A stretch of DNA of 37,054 nucleotides, taken from positions 1-37,054 of the forward strand of contig CADASI010000037.1 in the NCBI GenBank assembly GCA_902790525.1, in the 5' to 3' direction. The first letter of the stretch is position 1. Every line of letters starts with the position of its first letter. Source of the DNA: an uncultured Eubacteriales bacterium. Its GTDB lineage: Bacteria > Bacillota > Clostridia > Christensenellales > Aristaeellaceae. The position numbers and the translations under genes were made by a program. Below the pieces are notes generated by a model, which had not been told where the DNA came from, made no database searches, and was given only the letters and a program-made list of their open reading frames with translations. This document shows positions 14,077-21,606 of the stretch, in pieces.

Positions 14077-15402
14077 ATGAAAAAGCTGTTGACCGCGCTG
14101 GTGGCGCTTTTGCTGATCGCGGCCGTGGCGACGTCCGCCCTGGCGGTGAAGATGTACGTCACCACCGATCAGGCCAAGGTCCGCAAGAGCGGCAGCAAGA
14201 CCGCGGAGGTCATCAGCCGCCTGCCCGAGGGCGGCAGCGTCGAGGTCATCGAGACCGACGGCAACTGGTCCCACATCGAATACGTCAACAAAAAGGGCAA
14301 GAAGCGGTCCGGCTGGATCGCCACCAAGCACCTGAGCGCCAACGCGCCCCACAAGCACACCTGGTCGGACTGGCGCGTCACCCGGCAGCCGACCTGCGCC
14401 AAGGCGGGTCTCAAGGAGCACACCTGCACCACCTGCGGCGTGACGAAGACCAAGGAGATCGAAAAGGCCAAGCACCAGTGGGGACAGTGGACCGTCACCA
14501 AGAAGGCCACCTGCGCCGCCGCCGGTGAAAAGGTGGCCACCTGCAAGAAATGCGGCAAGAAGAGCAAGAAGAAGATCGACAAGACGGGCCACACCTACGG
14601 CGAGTGGGCCGTGGAGAAGCCGGCCACCTGCGCCGAAAAGGGCGTCCGCAGCCGCACCTGCAAGGTCTGCAACAACAAGGAGACCGAGGAGCTCGAGCAG
14701 CTGGCCCACACCCCCGGCCCCTGGACGACCCTGGTGCCGCTGACCCGCGAGGCGGACGGCGAGCGGGCCTACAAGTGCACCGTGTGCGGCATGGAGGTGC
14801 GCGAGACCGTCAAGGCCGAGCCCAGCCTGGCCAGGAAGGATAAGGGCGAGCTGGTCAAGACGGTGCAGACCATGCTCGGCGCGTTGGGCTACAACGTCGG
14901 CAAGCTGGACGGCATCTACGGCGGCAAGCTGGACGCCGCGTTCTCGCAGTTCGCCCGGGACAACGACCTGGTGTTCGCGGAGGGCTGGATCAAGCCCGCG
15001 CAGCTGGACGCGCTGGTCAGCGCCTGGGTCGCTTCCATCCCCGCGGAGAAGTGGATGGGCGTCAACGACAGCCTCGTGCTTACGGCGGACCCCGCCGGCA
15101 AGCCCGGGGACGTGCTGAGCTTCAACTGGATACTGACCAACGACGGCTTTGACGCCTGCACGCTGAAGGCCGTGCTGATGGGCAAGGGCGCCGACCACGA
15201 CTTCAGGGGCGACGACATCGTGGCGCTGATGGGGGACGAGCCGCTCAAGGCCGGCACCGCCAACAGCCTGGGCGGCGCGTTCAGCATCCCCGCCACCGCG
15301 GCGGAGGGCGCCGACGTGCTGAGCTTCCGCGCCGTCGTCGAAAACGACAAGACCGGCGAGATCTGGCTGTCCAACGCCGCCACCTATAAGATGGCGGGGT
15401 GA
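14077..15402 (+). CDS. Secreted SH3 / Cys-His-Trp repeat / peptidoglycan-binding protein
   Basis: 441 residues. Order: signal peptide (1-23); SH3 domain (about 25-86, ending RSGWIATKHL); four repeats that start at His94, His133, His172 and His211, exactly 39 residues apart, each with H-x-W...W, a TC...G turn and in most copies a CxxC pair; a PG_binding_1-like domain (about 255-300, LVKTVQTMLGALGYNVGKLDG); and a C-terminal beta-rich domain (about 310-441). The repeated CxxC pairs could bind metal or form disulfides. The fourth copy has lost the TC half. AAAGGAGA precedes the ATG. It probably sits in the wall or is released; its role is unknown. A strong terminator follows. Confidence 0.82.
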   Translation: MKKLLTALVALLLIAAVATSALAVKMYVTTDQAKVRKSGSKTAEVISRLPEGGSVEVIETDGNWSHIEYVNKKGKKRSGWIATKHLSANAPHKHTWSDWRVTRQPTCAKAGLKEHTCTTCGVTKTKEIEKAKHQWGQWTVTKKATCAAAGEKVATCKKCGKKSKKKIDKTGHTYGEWAVEKPATCAEKGVRSRTCKVCNNKETEELEQLAHTPGPWTTLVPLTREADGERAYKCTVCGMEVRETVKAEPSLARKDKGELVKTVQTMLGALGYNVGKLDGIYGGKLDAAFSQFARDNDLVFAEGWIKPAQLDALVSAWVASIPAEKWMGVNDSLVLTADPAGKPGDVLSFNWILTNDGFDACTLKAVLMGKGADHDFRGDDIVALMGDEPLKAGTANSLGGAFSIPATAAEGADVLSFRAVVENDKTGEIWLSNAATYKMAG

Positions 15403-15413
15403 GGATGCCTCAA

Positions 15414-15460
15414 CCGAGGGGCGCGTCCCATATGCGGGACGCGCCCCTCGGTATGTTTTT
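15414..15460 (+). terminator. Terminator of the secreted SH3 protein pair
   Basis: A perfect 16-bp GC-rich stem (15414-15429 with 15436-15451) and a 6-base loop, followed by TATGTTTTT. The stem holds GGGGCGCGTCCC, related to the GGACGCGCC hairpins elsewhere in the window. Confidence 0.9.
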
Positions 15461-15472
15461 ACCCGCTGATGC

Positions 15473-15501
15473 TGGACAAACGAAACGGCGTAATCTATAA
15501 T
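15473..15501 (+). promoter_or_regulatory. Promoter of the MBOAT-murB-whiA run
   Basis: TGGACA (15473-15478), a 17-base spacer and TATAAT (15496-15501). The predicted start near 15508 places the 7-bp repeat array inside the transcribed leader. Confidence 0.8.
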
Positions 15502-15520
15502 GGGAACGGTTGGGTCTCTG

Positions 15521-15576
15521 TACTCTGCACTCTGCACTCTGTACTCTGTACTCTGCACTCTGTACTCTGTACTCTG
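15521..15576 (+). repeat. 7-bp tandem repeat, eight units of [T/C]ACTCTG, in the MBOAT leader
   Basis: Eight uninterrupted units in the order T, C, C, T, T, C, T, T at the first base, preceded by a partial TCTCTG. The array lies between the promoter and the ribosome binding site of the acyltransferase gene. Change in copy number would alter leader length and folding but not the protein. Confidence 0.9.
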
Positions 15577-15604
15577 CCATTATTTCCCGAGGAGCATTGC
15601 ACAG

Positions 15605-17011
15605 ATGGTATTTTCGAGCATTGAGTTTCTGTTTTACTTTTTGCCGGTGACGCTGATCGGCTATTTCATATTGAAGCGCTGGCGCAGGGCGGCGAACGTG
15701 TTTCTGTCGGTGATGAGCCTGGGCTTCTACGCCTTCGGCGCGCCGAAGTTCTTCCCGATCATGATGGCCTCCATCGTCATGAACTGGCTGTTCGGGCTGT
15801 GGGTGGACCGGGCGCGGGACGACAAAAAGCAGGCGAAGCTGGCGATCACGCTGATGGTGGTGTTCAACCTCGGGCTGCTGGGCGTGTTCAAGTACCTGAT
15901 GTTCCTGCTGACCAGCTTAAACCAGTGGACGGGCCTCAAACTGCCCGTGCCGCAGATCACGCTGCCCATCGGCATATCGTTTTTCACCTTCCAGGCCATG
16001 AGCTACGTGATCGACGTCTATCGCGGCAAGGGCAGGGTGCAGAAAAACCTCATGAACGTGTGCCTGTACATCTCCTTCTTTCCCCAGCTCATCGCCGGCC
16101 CCATCGTGCGCTACCAGACCGTGGCGGACGAGATCCAGAACCGGCGGGAGAACTTCGACGACTTCATCGAGGGCACGGTGCGCTTCATGCGGGGCCTGTG
16201 CAAGAAGATGCTGCTGGCCAACAACCTGGGATTGCTGGTGGACACCGCCTTCGCGCTGGAGACCAGCCAGCTCTCGGTGGTCAGCGCGTGGCTGGCGGCC
16301 TGCGCGTACCTGATGCAGGTGTACTACGACTTCTCCGGCTATTCCGACATGGCCATCGGCCTGGGGCGGATGTTCGGCTTCCACTTCCTGGAGAACTTCA
16401 CCTATCCCTTCATCAGCCGGTCGGTGGCGGAGTTCTGGAGCCGCTGGCACATCTCCCTGGGCACCTGGTTCCGAGACTACCTGTACATCCCCCTGGGCGG
16501 CAGCCGGGTGAAGCTGCCCCGGCTGGTGTTCAACATGATGGTGGTCTGGACCCTCACCGGCCTGTGGCACGGCGCGGCGTGGACCTACTTCCTGTGGGGC
16601 TTCGGCTTTGGCGTGTTCCTGGTGATCGAGCGCCTGACCGGGCTGGGCAAGTGGATGTCCGAGCACAGGATCGGCCACTTCTACGCCATGTTCGTGGTGG
16701 TCACCATCACCGTGATGATCCGCTCGGATAATCTGCACGTCGCCCGCATATTCTATGGATCGATGTTCGGCTTGAGCGGCGCGCCGCTGTGGAACCCGCT
16801 GACCGGCGCGTTTCTGCGCGAATACGGGCCGTTCCTCGCCGCGGGCGTGCTGTTCAGCCTGCCCGTGCCCGAGCTTCTGCGGGACAGGCTGCACGTGAGC
16901 CCGAGCCTGATGAAGGTGGCGGGGTCGGCCTGCCTGCTGGCGCTGACCTTCGTCGCCGTCACCTACATCGCGGTGGGCAGCTACAACCCGTTCATCTACT
17001 TCAATTTCTAA
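15605..17011 (+). CDS. MBOAT family O-acyltransferase (AlgI/PatA-like)
   Basis: 468-residue polytopic enzyme that moves acyl groups, often acetyl, across or at the membrane onto extracellular polysaccharide or wall polymers. Family features are LPIGISFFTFQAMSYVIDVYRG, YISFFPQLIAGPIVRY, the YYDFSGYSDMAIGLGRMFGF segment, FWSRWHISLGTWFRDYLYIPLGG (with the conserved His), and GLWHGAAWTYFLWG, whose histidine is the usual catalytic residue. The ATG at 15605 has GAGGAG about 10 bases ahead. An SGNH-type partner (AlgX/DltD-like) often follows such genes, but here murB follows after 13 bases. The glycan operon at 7629-12986 is a possible source of substrate, by inference only. Confidence 0.93.
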   Translation: MVFSSIEFLFYFLPVTLIGYFILKRWRRAANVFLSVMSLGFYAFGAPKFFPIMMASIVMNWLFGLWVDRARDDKKQAKLAITLMVVFNLGLLGVFKYLMFLLTSLNQWTGLKLPVPQITLPIGISFFTFQAMSYVIDVYRGKGRVQKNLMNVCLYISFFPQLIAGPIVRYQTVADEIQNRRENFDDFIEGTVRFMRGLCKKMLLANNLGLLVDTAFALETSQLSVVSAWLAACAYLMQVYYDFSGYSDMAIGLGRMFGFHFLENFTYPFISRSVAEFWSRWHISLGTWFRDYLYIPLGGSRVKLPRLVFNMMVVWTLTGLWHGAAWTYFLWGFGFGVFLVIERLTGLGKWMSEHRIGHFYAMFVVVTITVMIRSDNLHVARIFYGSMFGLSGAPLWNPLTGAFLREYGPFLAAGVLFSLPVPELLRDRLHVSPSLMKVAGSACLLALTFVAVTYIAVGSYNPFIYFNF

Positions 17012-17024
17012 TCGGAGGTATCCC

Positions 17025-17933
17025 ATGACTTCCATTGTCGATACGTTGTATGCCATGGCCCGGAGCGATCAGATACTGATCGACGAGCCGATGTCAAAGC
17101 ACACCACCTTCCGCGTGGGCGGCCCGGCGGACGTGATGTTCCTGCCGGAGTCGCCGGAGCAGACCGTCAGGGCCATCGAGGCGGCGAAGACGGCGGGGGT
17201 GCCGGTCATGGTGATCGGCAACGGCTCCAACCTGCTGGTCAGGGACGGGGGCATCCGGGGCCTGGTGATCCTGCTGGGCGAGGGCATGGCCGCCGTCGCG
17301 CGGGCGGAGAACGTGATCACCGCGTGGGCGGGGGCGTCGCTCAAGCGGGTGGCGGCCTACGCCCAGGCCAGCGGACTGTCTGGGCTGGAGTTCGCCTCCG
17401 GCATCCCGGGCACGCTGGGCGGCGGCTGCGCCATGAACGCCGGGGCCTACGGCGGGCAGCTCTCGGACGTGCTCATCGACGCGCAGGTCTATCTGGACGG
17501 CGAACTCCGCACCCTCACGCGGGATGAGATGCAGATGGGCTACCGCACGACCCTCCCGCTGCGCAGGGGCGGCGTGGTGCTGTCCGCGCGGTTTGCGCTT
17601 CAGCCGGACGACCCCGAGGCCATCGCCGCGCGCATGTGGGAGCTGAACGCCCGCCGCCGGGACAAGCAGCCGCTGAACTACCCCAGCGCCGGCAGCACCT
17701 TCAAGCGGCCCGAAGGCCACTTCGCCGGGGCGCTGATCGAGGCCGCCGGGCTCAAGGGGCGGGCTGTCAACGGCGCGCGGGTCAGCGAAAAGCACGCCGG
17801 GTTCATCGTCAAGCCCGGCGAGGCCACCGCCGCGGACATCATCGCGCTGATCCGCATCGTGCAGGACGAGGTCCGGGCGCACTCCGGCGTCACGCTGGAG
17901 CCGGAGGTGCGGATCATCGGAGAGGATCAATAG
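17025..17933 (+). CDS. murB: UDP-N-acetylenolpyruvoylglucosamine reductase (MurB)
   Basis: FAD enzyme that reduces UDP-GlcNAc-enolpyruvate with NADPH to UDP-MurNAc, the second committed step of peptidoglycan precursor synthesis. The 302-residue length fits. Visible are the N-terminal FAD-binding part (HTTFRVGGPAD, VIGNGSNLLVRDGG), GLEFASGIPGTLGG, the catalytic-serine segment NYPSAGSTFKRP, IEAAGLKG, and the final LEPEVRIIGE with the conserved glutamate. ATCGGAGGT lies ahead of the ATG. whiA starts 2 bases after the stop. In many Firmicutes rapZ and yvcK lie between murB and whiA; both are missing here. Confidence 0.97.
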   Translation: MTSIVDTLYAMARSDQILIDEPMSKHTTFRVGGPADVMFLPESPEQTVRAIEAAKTAGVPVMVIGNGSNLLVRDGGIRGLVILLGEGMAAVARAENVITAWAGASLKRVAAYAQASGLSGLEFASGIPGTLGGGCAMNAGAYGGQLSDVLIDAQVYLDGELRTLTRDEMQMGYRTTLPLRRGGVVLSARFALQPDDPEAIAARMWELNARRRDKQPLNYPSAGSTFKRPEGHFAGALIEAAGLKGRAVNGARVSEKHAGFIVKPGEATAADIIALIRIVQDEVRAHSGVTLEPEVRIIGEDQ

Positions 17934-17935
17934 CC

Positions 17936-18919
17936 ATGTCGTTTACCACGGATGTGCGGGGCGAGCTGGCGCGGGTGAAGACGAACGACGTCTGCTGCGC
18001 CCGCAGCGAGCTGGCCTCGGCGCTGCTGGCCTCGGGAGGCATCACTTGGCGGGGGCAGGGGCGATATGCCTTGTGTATCACCACCTCGGACGCCGCCACC
18101 GTGCGTCGTTATTTCAGCATGCTTAAGCGCCACTGGGGAGTGGCGGGGGAGATCCAGGTGCTGACCGGCGACGCGCTGAACCACATGACACGCTACCGGC
18201 TGGTAGTGGACGAGACAGAGGCCGGAGCGCTGCTCCATTCCCTCCGGCTGACGGACAATCCCGGTTTCCTCGGCCTGAAGCAGGTCCCGGGCGAAGGCAT
18301 CACGCACTTCGCCTGCTGCAAAAAAGCATTTGTACGCGCCGCGTTTCTGATGTGTGGCGAGATCAACAGCCTTGAAAAGCACTATCACCTCGAAATCGCC
18401 GCGCCCAGCGAGCCGTTCGCCCACCGCGTGGCCGAGTGTCTGGCGTACTTTGAGCTCACACCCGGCATCGCCCGTCGCAAAAACAAGTGGGTGGTCTACT
18501 TCAAGCGGGCCGAAGCCATCTCCGACATGCTGTCGCTGCTGGGCGCGGGCGCGGCGGTGCTGGCGCTGGAGAACATACGGGTGCGCAAGGAGGTCTCGAA
18601 CCACGTCAACCGGCAGATGAACTTCGATCAGTCCAACATCAACCGCGTGGTGGACGCCGCGGAGACCATGATCGAGGACATCCGCTACATCGACAGCGAG
18701 CTGGGCCTGGAAAAGCTGCCCAAGTCCCTGCGGGAGATGGCCTACGCCCGGGCCAATAACCCCGAGACCTCCCTCTCCGGCCTGGGCGAGCTGCTCGACC
18801 CGCCCATCGGCAAGTCCGGCGTCAATGCCCGGCTGCGCAGGTTGACCGACATCGCAAACAAACTCCGCAGCGGCGAGGAGATCCGCCTGCGAGGCGAGCG
18901 GCGGGAGGAATTGCCGTGA
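17936..18919 (+). CDS. whiA: DNA-binding protein WhiA
   Basis: WhiA-family regulator (327 residues) that in Actinobacteria controls sporulation septation and in Bacillus affects growth and cell division. It shows the N-terminal degenerate LAGLIDADG-like domains (starting SFTTDVRGELARV, with the CC pair, and a central AFVRAAFLMCGEINSLEKHYHLEI) and the C-terminal helix-turn-helix: LREMAYARANNPETSLSGL followed by DPPIGKSGVNARLRRL. The central repeat is a little diverged from consensus. The ATG lies 2 bases after the murB stop, with GAGAGG upstream. The end of the gene is part of an 8-bp repeat that flanks the element downstream. Confidence 0.93.
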   Translation: MSFTTDVRGELARVKTNDVCCARSELASALLASGGITWRGQGRYALCITTSDAATVRRYFSMLKRHWGVAGEIQVLTGDALNHMTRYRLVVDETEAGALLHSLRLTDNPGFLGLKQVPGEGITHFACCKKAFVRAAFLMCGEINSLEKHYHLEIAAPSEPFAHRVAECLAYFELTPGIARRKNKWVVYFKRAEAISDMLSLLGAGAAVLALENIRVRKEVSNHVNRQMNFDQSNINRVVDAAETMIEDIRYIDSELGLEKLPKSLREMAYARANNPETSLSGLGELLDPPIGKSGVNARLRRLTDIANKLRSGEEIRLRGERREELP

Positions 18920-19101
18920 TGACTGTTCGGTCCGGCCGGGGTGGACTCCCTCAGTCAGCTTCGCTGACAGCTCCCTCGGAGAGGGAGCCTTTTGGAAACG
19001 AGAGCTTCCCTGTCAGTATCGAAAAAGCCTCCCTCTTAGAGGGAGGTGGCCCGCGAAGCGGGTCGGAAGGAGTCCGGGACTGAACAGTTACCCGCCGTGA
19101 T
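18913..19101. mobile_element. Inverted-repeat element with possible 8-bp target duplication at the whiA end
   Basis: ACTGTTCGGTCC (18922-18933) and GGACTGAACAGT (19077-19088) are inverted ends with one mismatch, and adjoining GGACTCC/GGAGTCC extends the similarity. Inside are paired CTCCCT/AGGGAG palindromes and two GAA/TTC-loop hairpins (18954-18968 and 19050-19062). GCCGTGAT is found on both sides (18913-18920, 19094-19101); the left copy contains the whiA stop. The spacing from end to duplication is unequal (1 versus 5 bases), which lowers certainty. This type of 'CTCCCTC...GAGGGAG' element is common in gut Clostridia. Confidence 0.6.
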
Positions 19102-19116
19102 TGGGGGCGTTCCACG

Positions 19117-19614
19117 ATGGAGATATCAAAGCTGAGCGATCGGTTCGACGTCCGCCGACTGACGGAGGCCGACGCGGGCGCGGTGCTGGCGCTGTGCCGG
19201 GAGAACGGGCAGTTCTATCAATACTGCAAGGCCCGGCCCACCATGGCGCAGGTGTTGAGCGACATGCGCGTCGCCCCGCCGGGGGTGGATCGTTCGCGCA
19301 AGCACTACGTGGGCTTCTATGATGGGCCGGAGCTGGTCGCGGTGATGGACATCGTCGACGGCTATCCCACCCCGGAGATCGCCTACATCGGCTTTTTCAT
19401 GATGAACCGGCGCTGGCAGGGCAGGCAGATCGGCAGCGGCATCGTCCGCGAGGTGGAGGCGTATCTGAAAAACATCGGAAAGCGCGCCGTCCGGCTGGCG
19501 ATCGACAGGGACAACCCCCAGTCCACCCACTTCTGGCGGAAGAACGGCTTTGAGGTCATCCGGGAGGTCGACCGGGAGGGATGGCCGGTGCTCGAGGCGG
19601 AGCGCGCGCTCTGA
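19117..19614 (+). CDS. GNAT family N-acetyltransferase
   Basis: 165-residue acetyl-CoA-dependent transferase of unknown acceptor. The N-terminal strand and helix (FDVRRLTEADAGAVLALC), the beta4 strand (AYIGFFMMNRRWQGR), a pyrophosphate-binding loop that reads RWQGRQIGSG (family Q/RxxGxG/A), and the C-terminal FWRKNGFEVIREV are all in place. It sits alone between the repeat element and the phosphatase gene; the ribosome binding site (GGGGGCG) is modest, and its leader is largely the repeat element, so expression may depend on it. Confidence 0.85.
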   Translation: MEISKLSDRFDVRRLTEADAGAVLALCRENGQFYQYCKARPTMAQVLSDMRVAPPGVDRSRKHYVGFYDGPELVAVMDIVDGYPTPEIAYIGFFMMNRRWQGRQIGSGIVREVEAYLKNIGKRAVRLAIDRDNPQSTHFWRKNGFEVIREVDREGWPVLEAERAL

Positions 19615-19641
19615 AATGATCAGATCATGGGAGAAGCATAG

Positions 19642-19707
19642 ATGGATGTAAATGCTTTTTGGCATGCCGTGCTGTCGCAGGACAGAGCGCTATTTTTGGG
19701 AGGCTGA
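19642..19707 (+). CDS. Short reading frame of 21 codons, possible gene remnant or leader peptide
   Basis: ATG at 19642 with GGGAGAA upstream, ending at 19707, seven bases before the phosphatase start. The beginning (MDVNAFWHAVLSQDR) resembles the first residues of small NTF2/SnoaL-like proteins, but the frame stops at once. It may be a broken remnant or a translationally coupled leader, since the ribosome binding site of the next gene lies at its end. Weak call. Confidence 0.25.
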   Translation: MDVNAFWHAVLSQDRALFLGG

Positions 19708-19713
19708 ACGCAT

Positions 19714-20178
19714 TTGATCAGGATACTGTTTGTGTGCCACGGGAACATCTGTCGTTCGCCGATGGCGGAGTATGTGATGAAGGACATGGTGAAGCGGGCG
19801 GGCCTGGCGGGGCGGTTTGAGATCGCCTCGGCGGCGACGAGCTACGAGGAGATCGGCAATCCGGTCTACCCTCCGGCGCGGCGGGAGCTTCAGAGGCACG
19901 GCATTGGGTGCGCGGGCCATGCGGCGCGGCACATGGAGCGGTCGGACTACGACGATTACGACTGGCTGGTGGGCATGGAGGAGGTCAACCTGCGCAACAT
20001 GCGGCGCATCTGCGGCGGCGACCCGGCGGGCAAGATCCGGCTTCTGCTGTCCTTCGCCGGGAAGCGGCAGGACATCGACGATCCCTGGTACACCGGGCGC
20101 TTTTCGGAGGTCTACGACCAGGTCGTCGAGGGCTGCGGGGCGATGCTGGCGGCGCTCACGGAACAGGGGAGGCCCTGA
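19714..20178 (+). CDS. Low molecular weight protein-tyrosine phosphatase
   Basis: 154-residue cytosolic phosphatase with the active-site loop CHGNICRS (Cys8 nucleophile, Arg14) and the general-acid segment DDPWYTG (Asp123), in the order expected of the family. In bacteria these enzymes often counter tyrosine kinases of capsule export, and also act in arsenate reduction or stress response. Start is TTG at 19714, supported by GGGAGG at 19698-19703 and by the family's short N-terminus before CxxxxxR; no ATG is suitably placed. The patatin gene follows after 14 bases and is probably co-transcribed. Confidence 0.93.
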   Translation: MIRILFVCHGNICRSPMAEYVMKDMVKRAGLAGRFEIASAATSYEEIGNPVYPPARRELQRHGIGCAGHAARHMERSDYDDYDWLVGMEEVNLRNMRRICGGDPAGKIRLLLSFAGKRQDIDDPWYTGRFSEVYDQVVEGCGAMLAALTEQGRP

Positions 20179-20192
20179 ATCGGAGGCGGCAT

Positions 20193-21059
20193 ATGTCAAA
20201 CATCGGATTGATCCTTGAGGGCGGCGGCATGCGCGGGGCGTTCACCGCCGGGGTGCTGGACTGCTGGATGGCGCACGGGGTGTGGTTTAAAGACGTCTAC
20301 GGCGTGTCCGCCGGGGCCTGCCAGGCGTGCAGCTACCTGTGCCGCCAGCCGGGACGGGGCATCCGGGTGTGGCTCAACTACCTGCGCGACCCCGGGTTCT
20401 GCTCGGTGAGATCCCTCGTCGCCACCGGGGACCTGTTCGGGGTGCGCATGAACTACGACCTGATCCCCCGGCAGCTGGACCCGCTGGACAACGACGCTTT
20501 TTTGAAAAGCGGCGCGCGGTTCACCGCCGTGGTCACCGACGTGGAGACCGGGCGGCCGTCCTACGTGCCCGTTAAGGACATGTTCGACGACATACAGGCC
20601 GTGCGGGCGTCGGCGTCGCTGCCGCTGATCTCCAACATGGTGGAATACCATGGGCGGCGATACCTGGACGGCGGCATCAGCGACGCCATCCCCGTGCGCC
20701 GGGCCATCGCCGACGGCTGCGACAGAAACGTGGTGGTGCTCACCCGGGCCCCGGGCTACCGCAAGTCGCCCAACAAGGCCCTGGCCGCCATGCGGCTGCG
20801 CTACGCCCGCTATCCCCGGCTGGTGGAGGCCGTCGCCCGCCGCCACGAGATGTACAACGACACGCTTCGGTTCATCGATGCGCAGGCCGCCGCGGGGCGG
20901 CTGTTCGTGCTGCGCCCGGACGTCGCGCCGGACGTGGGCCGGGTGGAGCGCGACCCCGAAAAGCTCAGGCGGCTGCACGCCGCGGGCTACGCGGCGGCGG
21001 AGCAAAGCCTCGACGCGCTCGGGCGGTTCATCGGCGGGGCAGGGGAGGCCCCAATATAG
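20193..21059 (+). CDS. Patatin-like phospholipase family protein
   Basis: 288-residue predicted serine lipid acyl-hydrolase. The oxyanion-hole motif GGGMRG (10-15), nucleophile elbow GVSAG (37-41, Ser39) and the dyad DGG (in YLDGGISDAIPVRRA) are intact, as is the preceding ASASLPL segment. The length and C-terminal part (LRYARYPRLVEAVARRHEMYN) match the YjjU/RssA-like bacterial group rather than the larger plant-type or exported toxins. No signal peptide, so it acts in the cytoplasm. ATCGGAGGC precedes the ATG. Downstream is the promoter of the translation operon. Confidence 0.93.
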   Translation: MSNIGLILEGGGMRGAFTAGVLDCWMAHGVWFKDVYGVSAGACQACSYLCRQPGRGIRVWLNYLRDPGFCSVRSLVATGDLFGVRMNYDLIPRQLDPLDNDAFLKSGARFTAVVTDVETGRPSYVPVKDMFDDIQAVRASASLPLISNMVEYHGRRYLDGGISDAIPVRRAIADGCDRNVVVLTRAPGYRKSPNKALAAMRLRYARYPRLVEAVARRHEMYNDTLRFIDAQAAAGRLFVLRPDVAPDVGRVERDPEKLRRLHAAGYAAAEQSLDALGRFIGGAGEAPI

Positions 21060-21109
21060 GCGCAAATGATCCATAACAGGTTAAAATTCTTGCAATAAGG
21101 CCGGTTTGC

Positions 21110-21138
21110 TTGACATTGACGGCACAAAATGGTATTAT
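21110..21138 (+). promoter_or_regulatory. Promoter of the L7Ae-rpsL-rpsG-fusA operon
   Basis: TTGACA (21110-21115), a 17-base spacer and TATTAT (21133-21138). Well placed 39 bases ahead of the L7Ae-family start. A second TTGACG follows at once (21116-21121), pairing less well. Confidence 0.85.
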
Positions 21139-21176
21139 TTATAAGTCTGGGTTTGCAGGAAAGGAGCGTGCGCGGC

Positions 21177-21419
21177 ATGCTGGACAAGCTGAAGAATGCC
21201 GAGAAGGTTGTCGGCACGCGCAGGCTCGTGCGCGCCATACTGGCCGGTGAGATCGCCGAGGCGTATGTGGCGCAGGACGCCGATCTGTTCATACTCCGCC
21301 AGGTGCGGGACGCCTGCAACAGGATGGGCGTGCGCATGGTGGAGGCCGAGAGCATGAAGGCCCTCGGCGAGGCCTGCGGCATCGAGGTCAGGACGGCCTC
21401 GGCAGGGATTAAAAAGTAA
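21177..21419 (+). CDS. rplGB: Ribosomal protein L7Ae family, YbxF-like K-turn-binding protein
   Basis: 80-residue L7Ae/L30e/S12e/Gadd45 fold protein. In Bacillus subtilis the equivalent (YbxF/RplGB) lies directly before rpsL, binds kink-turn RNA and associates with ribosomes. Features: LVRAILAGEIAEAYVAQDAD, an RNA-facing helix with basic residues, and the C-terminal GEACGIEVRTASA strand-helix typical of the family. The ATG at 21177 lies 10 bases after AAGGAG; a GTG at 21168 is less likely. It is the first gene of the translation operon here, whereas rpoC usually precedes it. Confidence 0.85.
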   Translation: MLDKLKNAEKVVGTRRLVRAILAGEIAEAYVAQDADLFILRQVRDACNRMGVRMVEAESMKALGEACGIEVRTASAGIKK

Positions 21420-21432
21420 ACCCGGCATAAGC

Positions 21433-21515
21433 GTCCGGCGAAGCCGGACTGAGGGCGCAAGCGCAGCGAAGCAAGACGCGCCCGAAACCCGCGCTTCCGC
21501 GAAGCGGAGTAGCGC
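21433..21515. repeat. GAA-loop hairpin repeat between the L7Ae gene and rpsL
   Basis: Two perfect hairpins closed by GAA, at 21433-21449 (GTCCGGC/GCCGGAC) and 21496-21508 (TCCGC/GCGGA, extended by GCGCT/AGCGC at 21491-21515), with another GCGAAGC at 21466-21472. No reading frame. It may reduce read-through from the L7Ae gene into rpsL or just be an inserted dispersed repeat. Confidence 0.55.
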
Positions 21516-21606
21516 GGGGCGACGAAACTCGTATCCTTCCAGGGTTGCGGAAGTGTATATAGAGGCTTTCAATCACTCATAATAGTTCAGGAGGTGCTTT
21601 TCTTCA

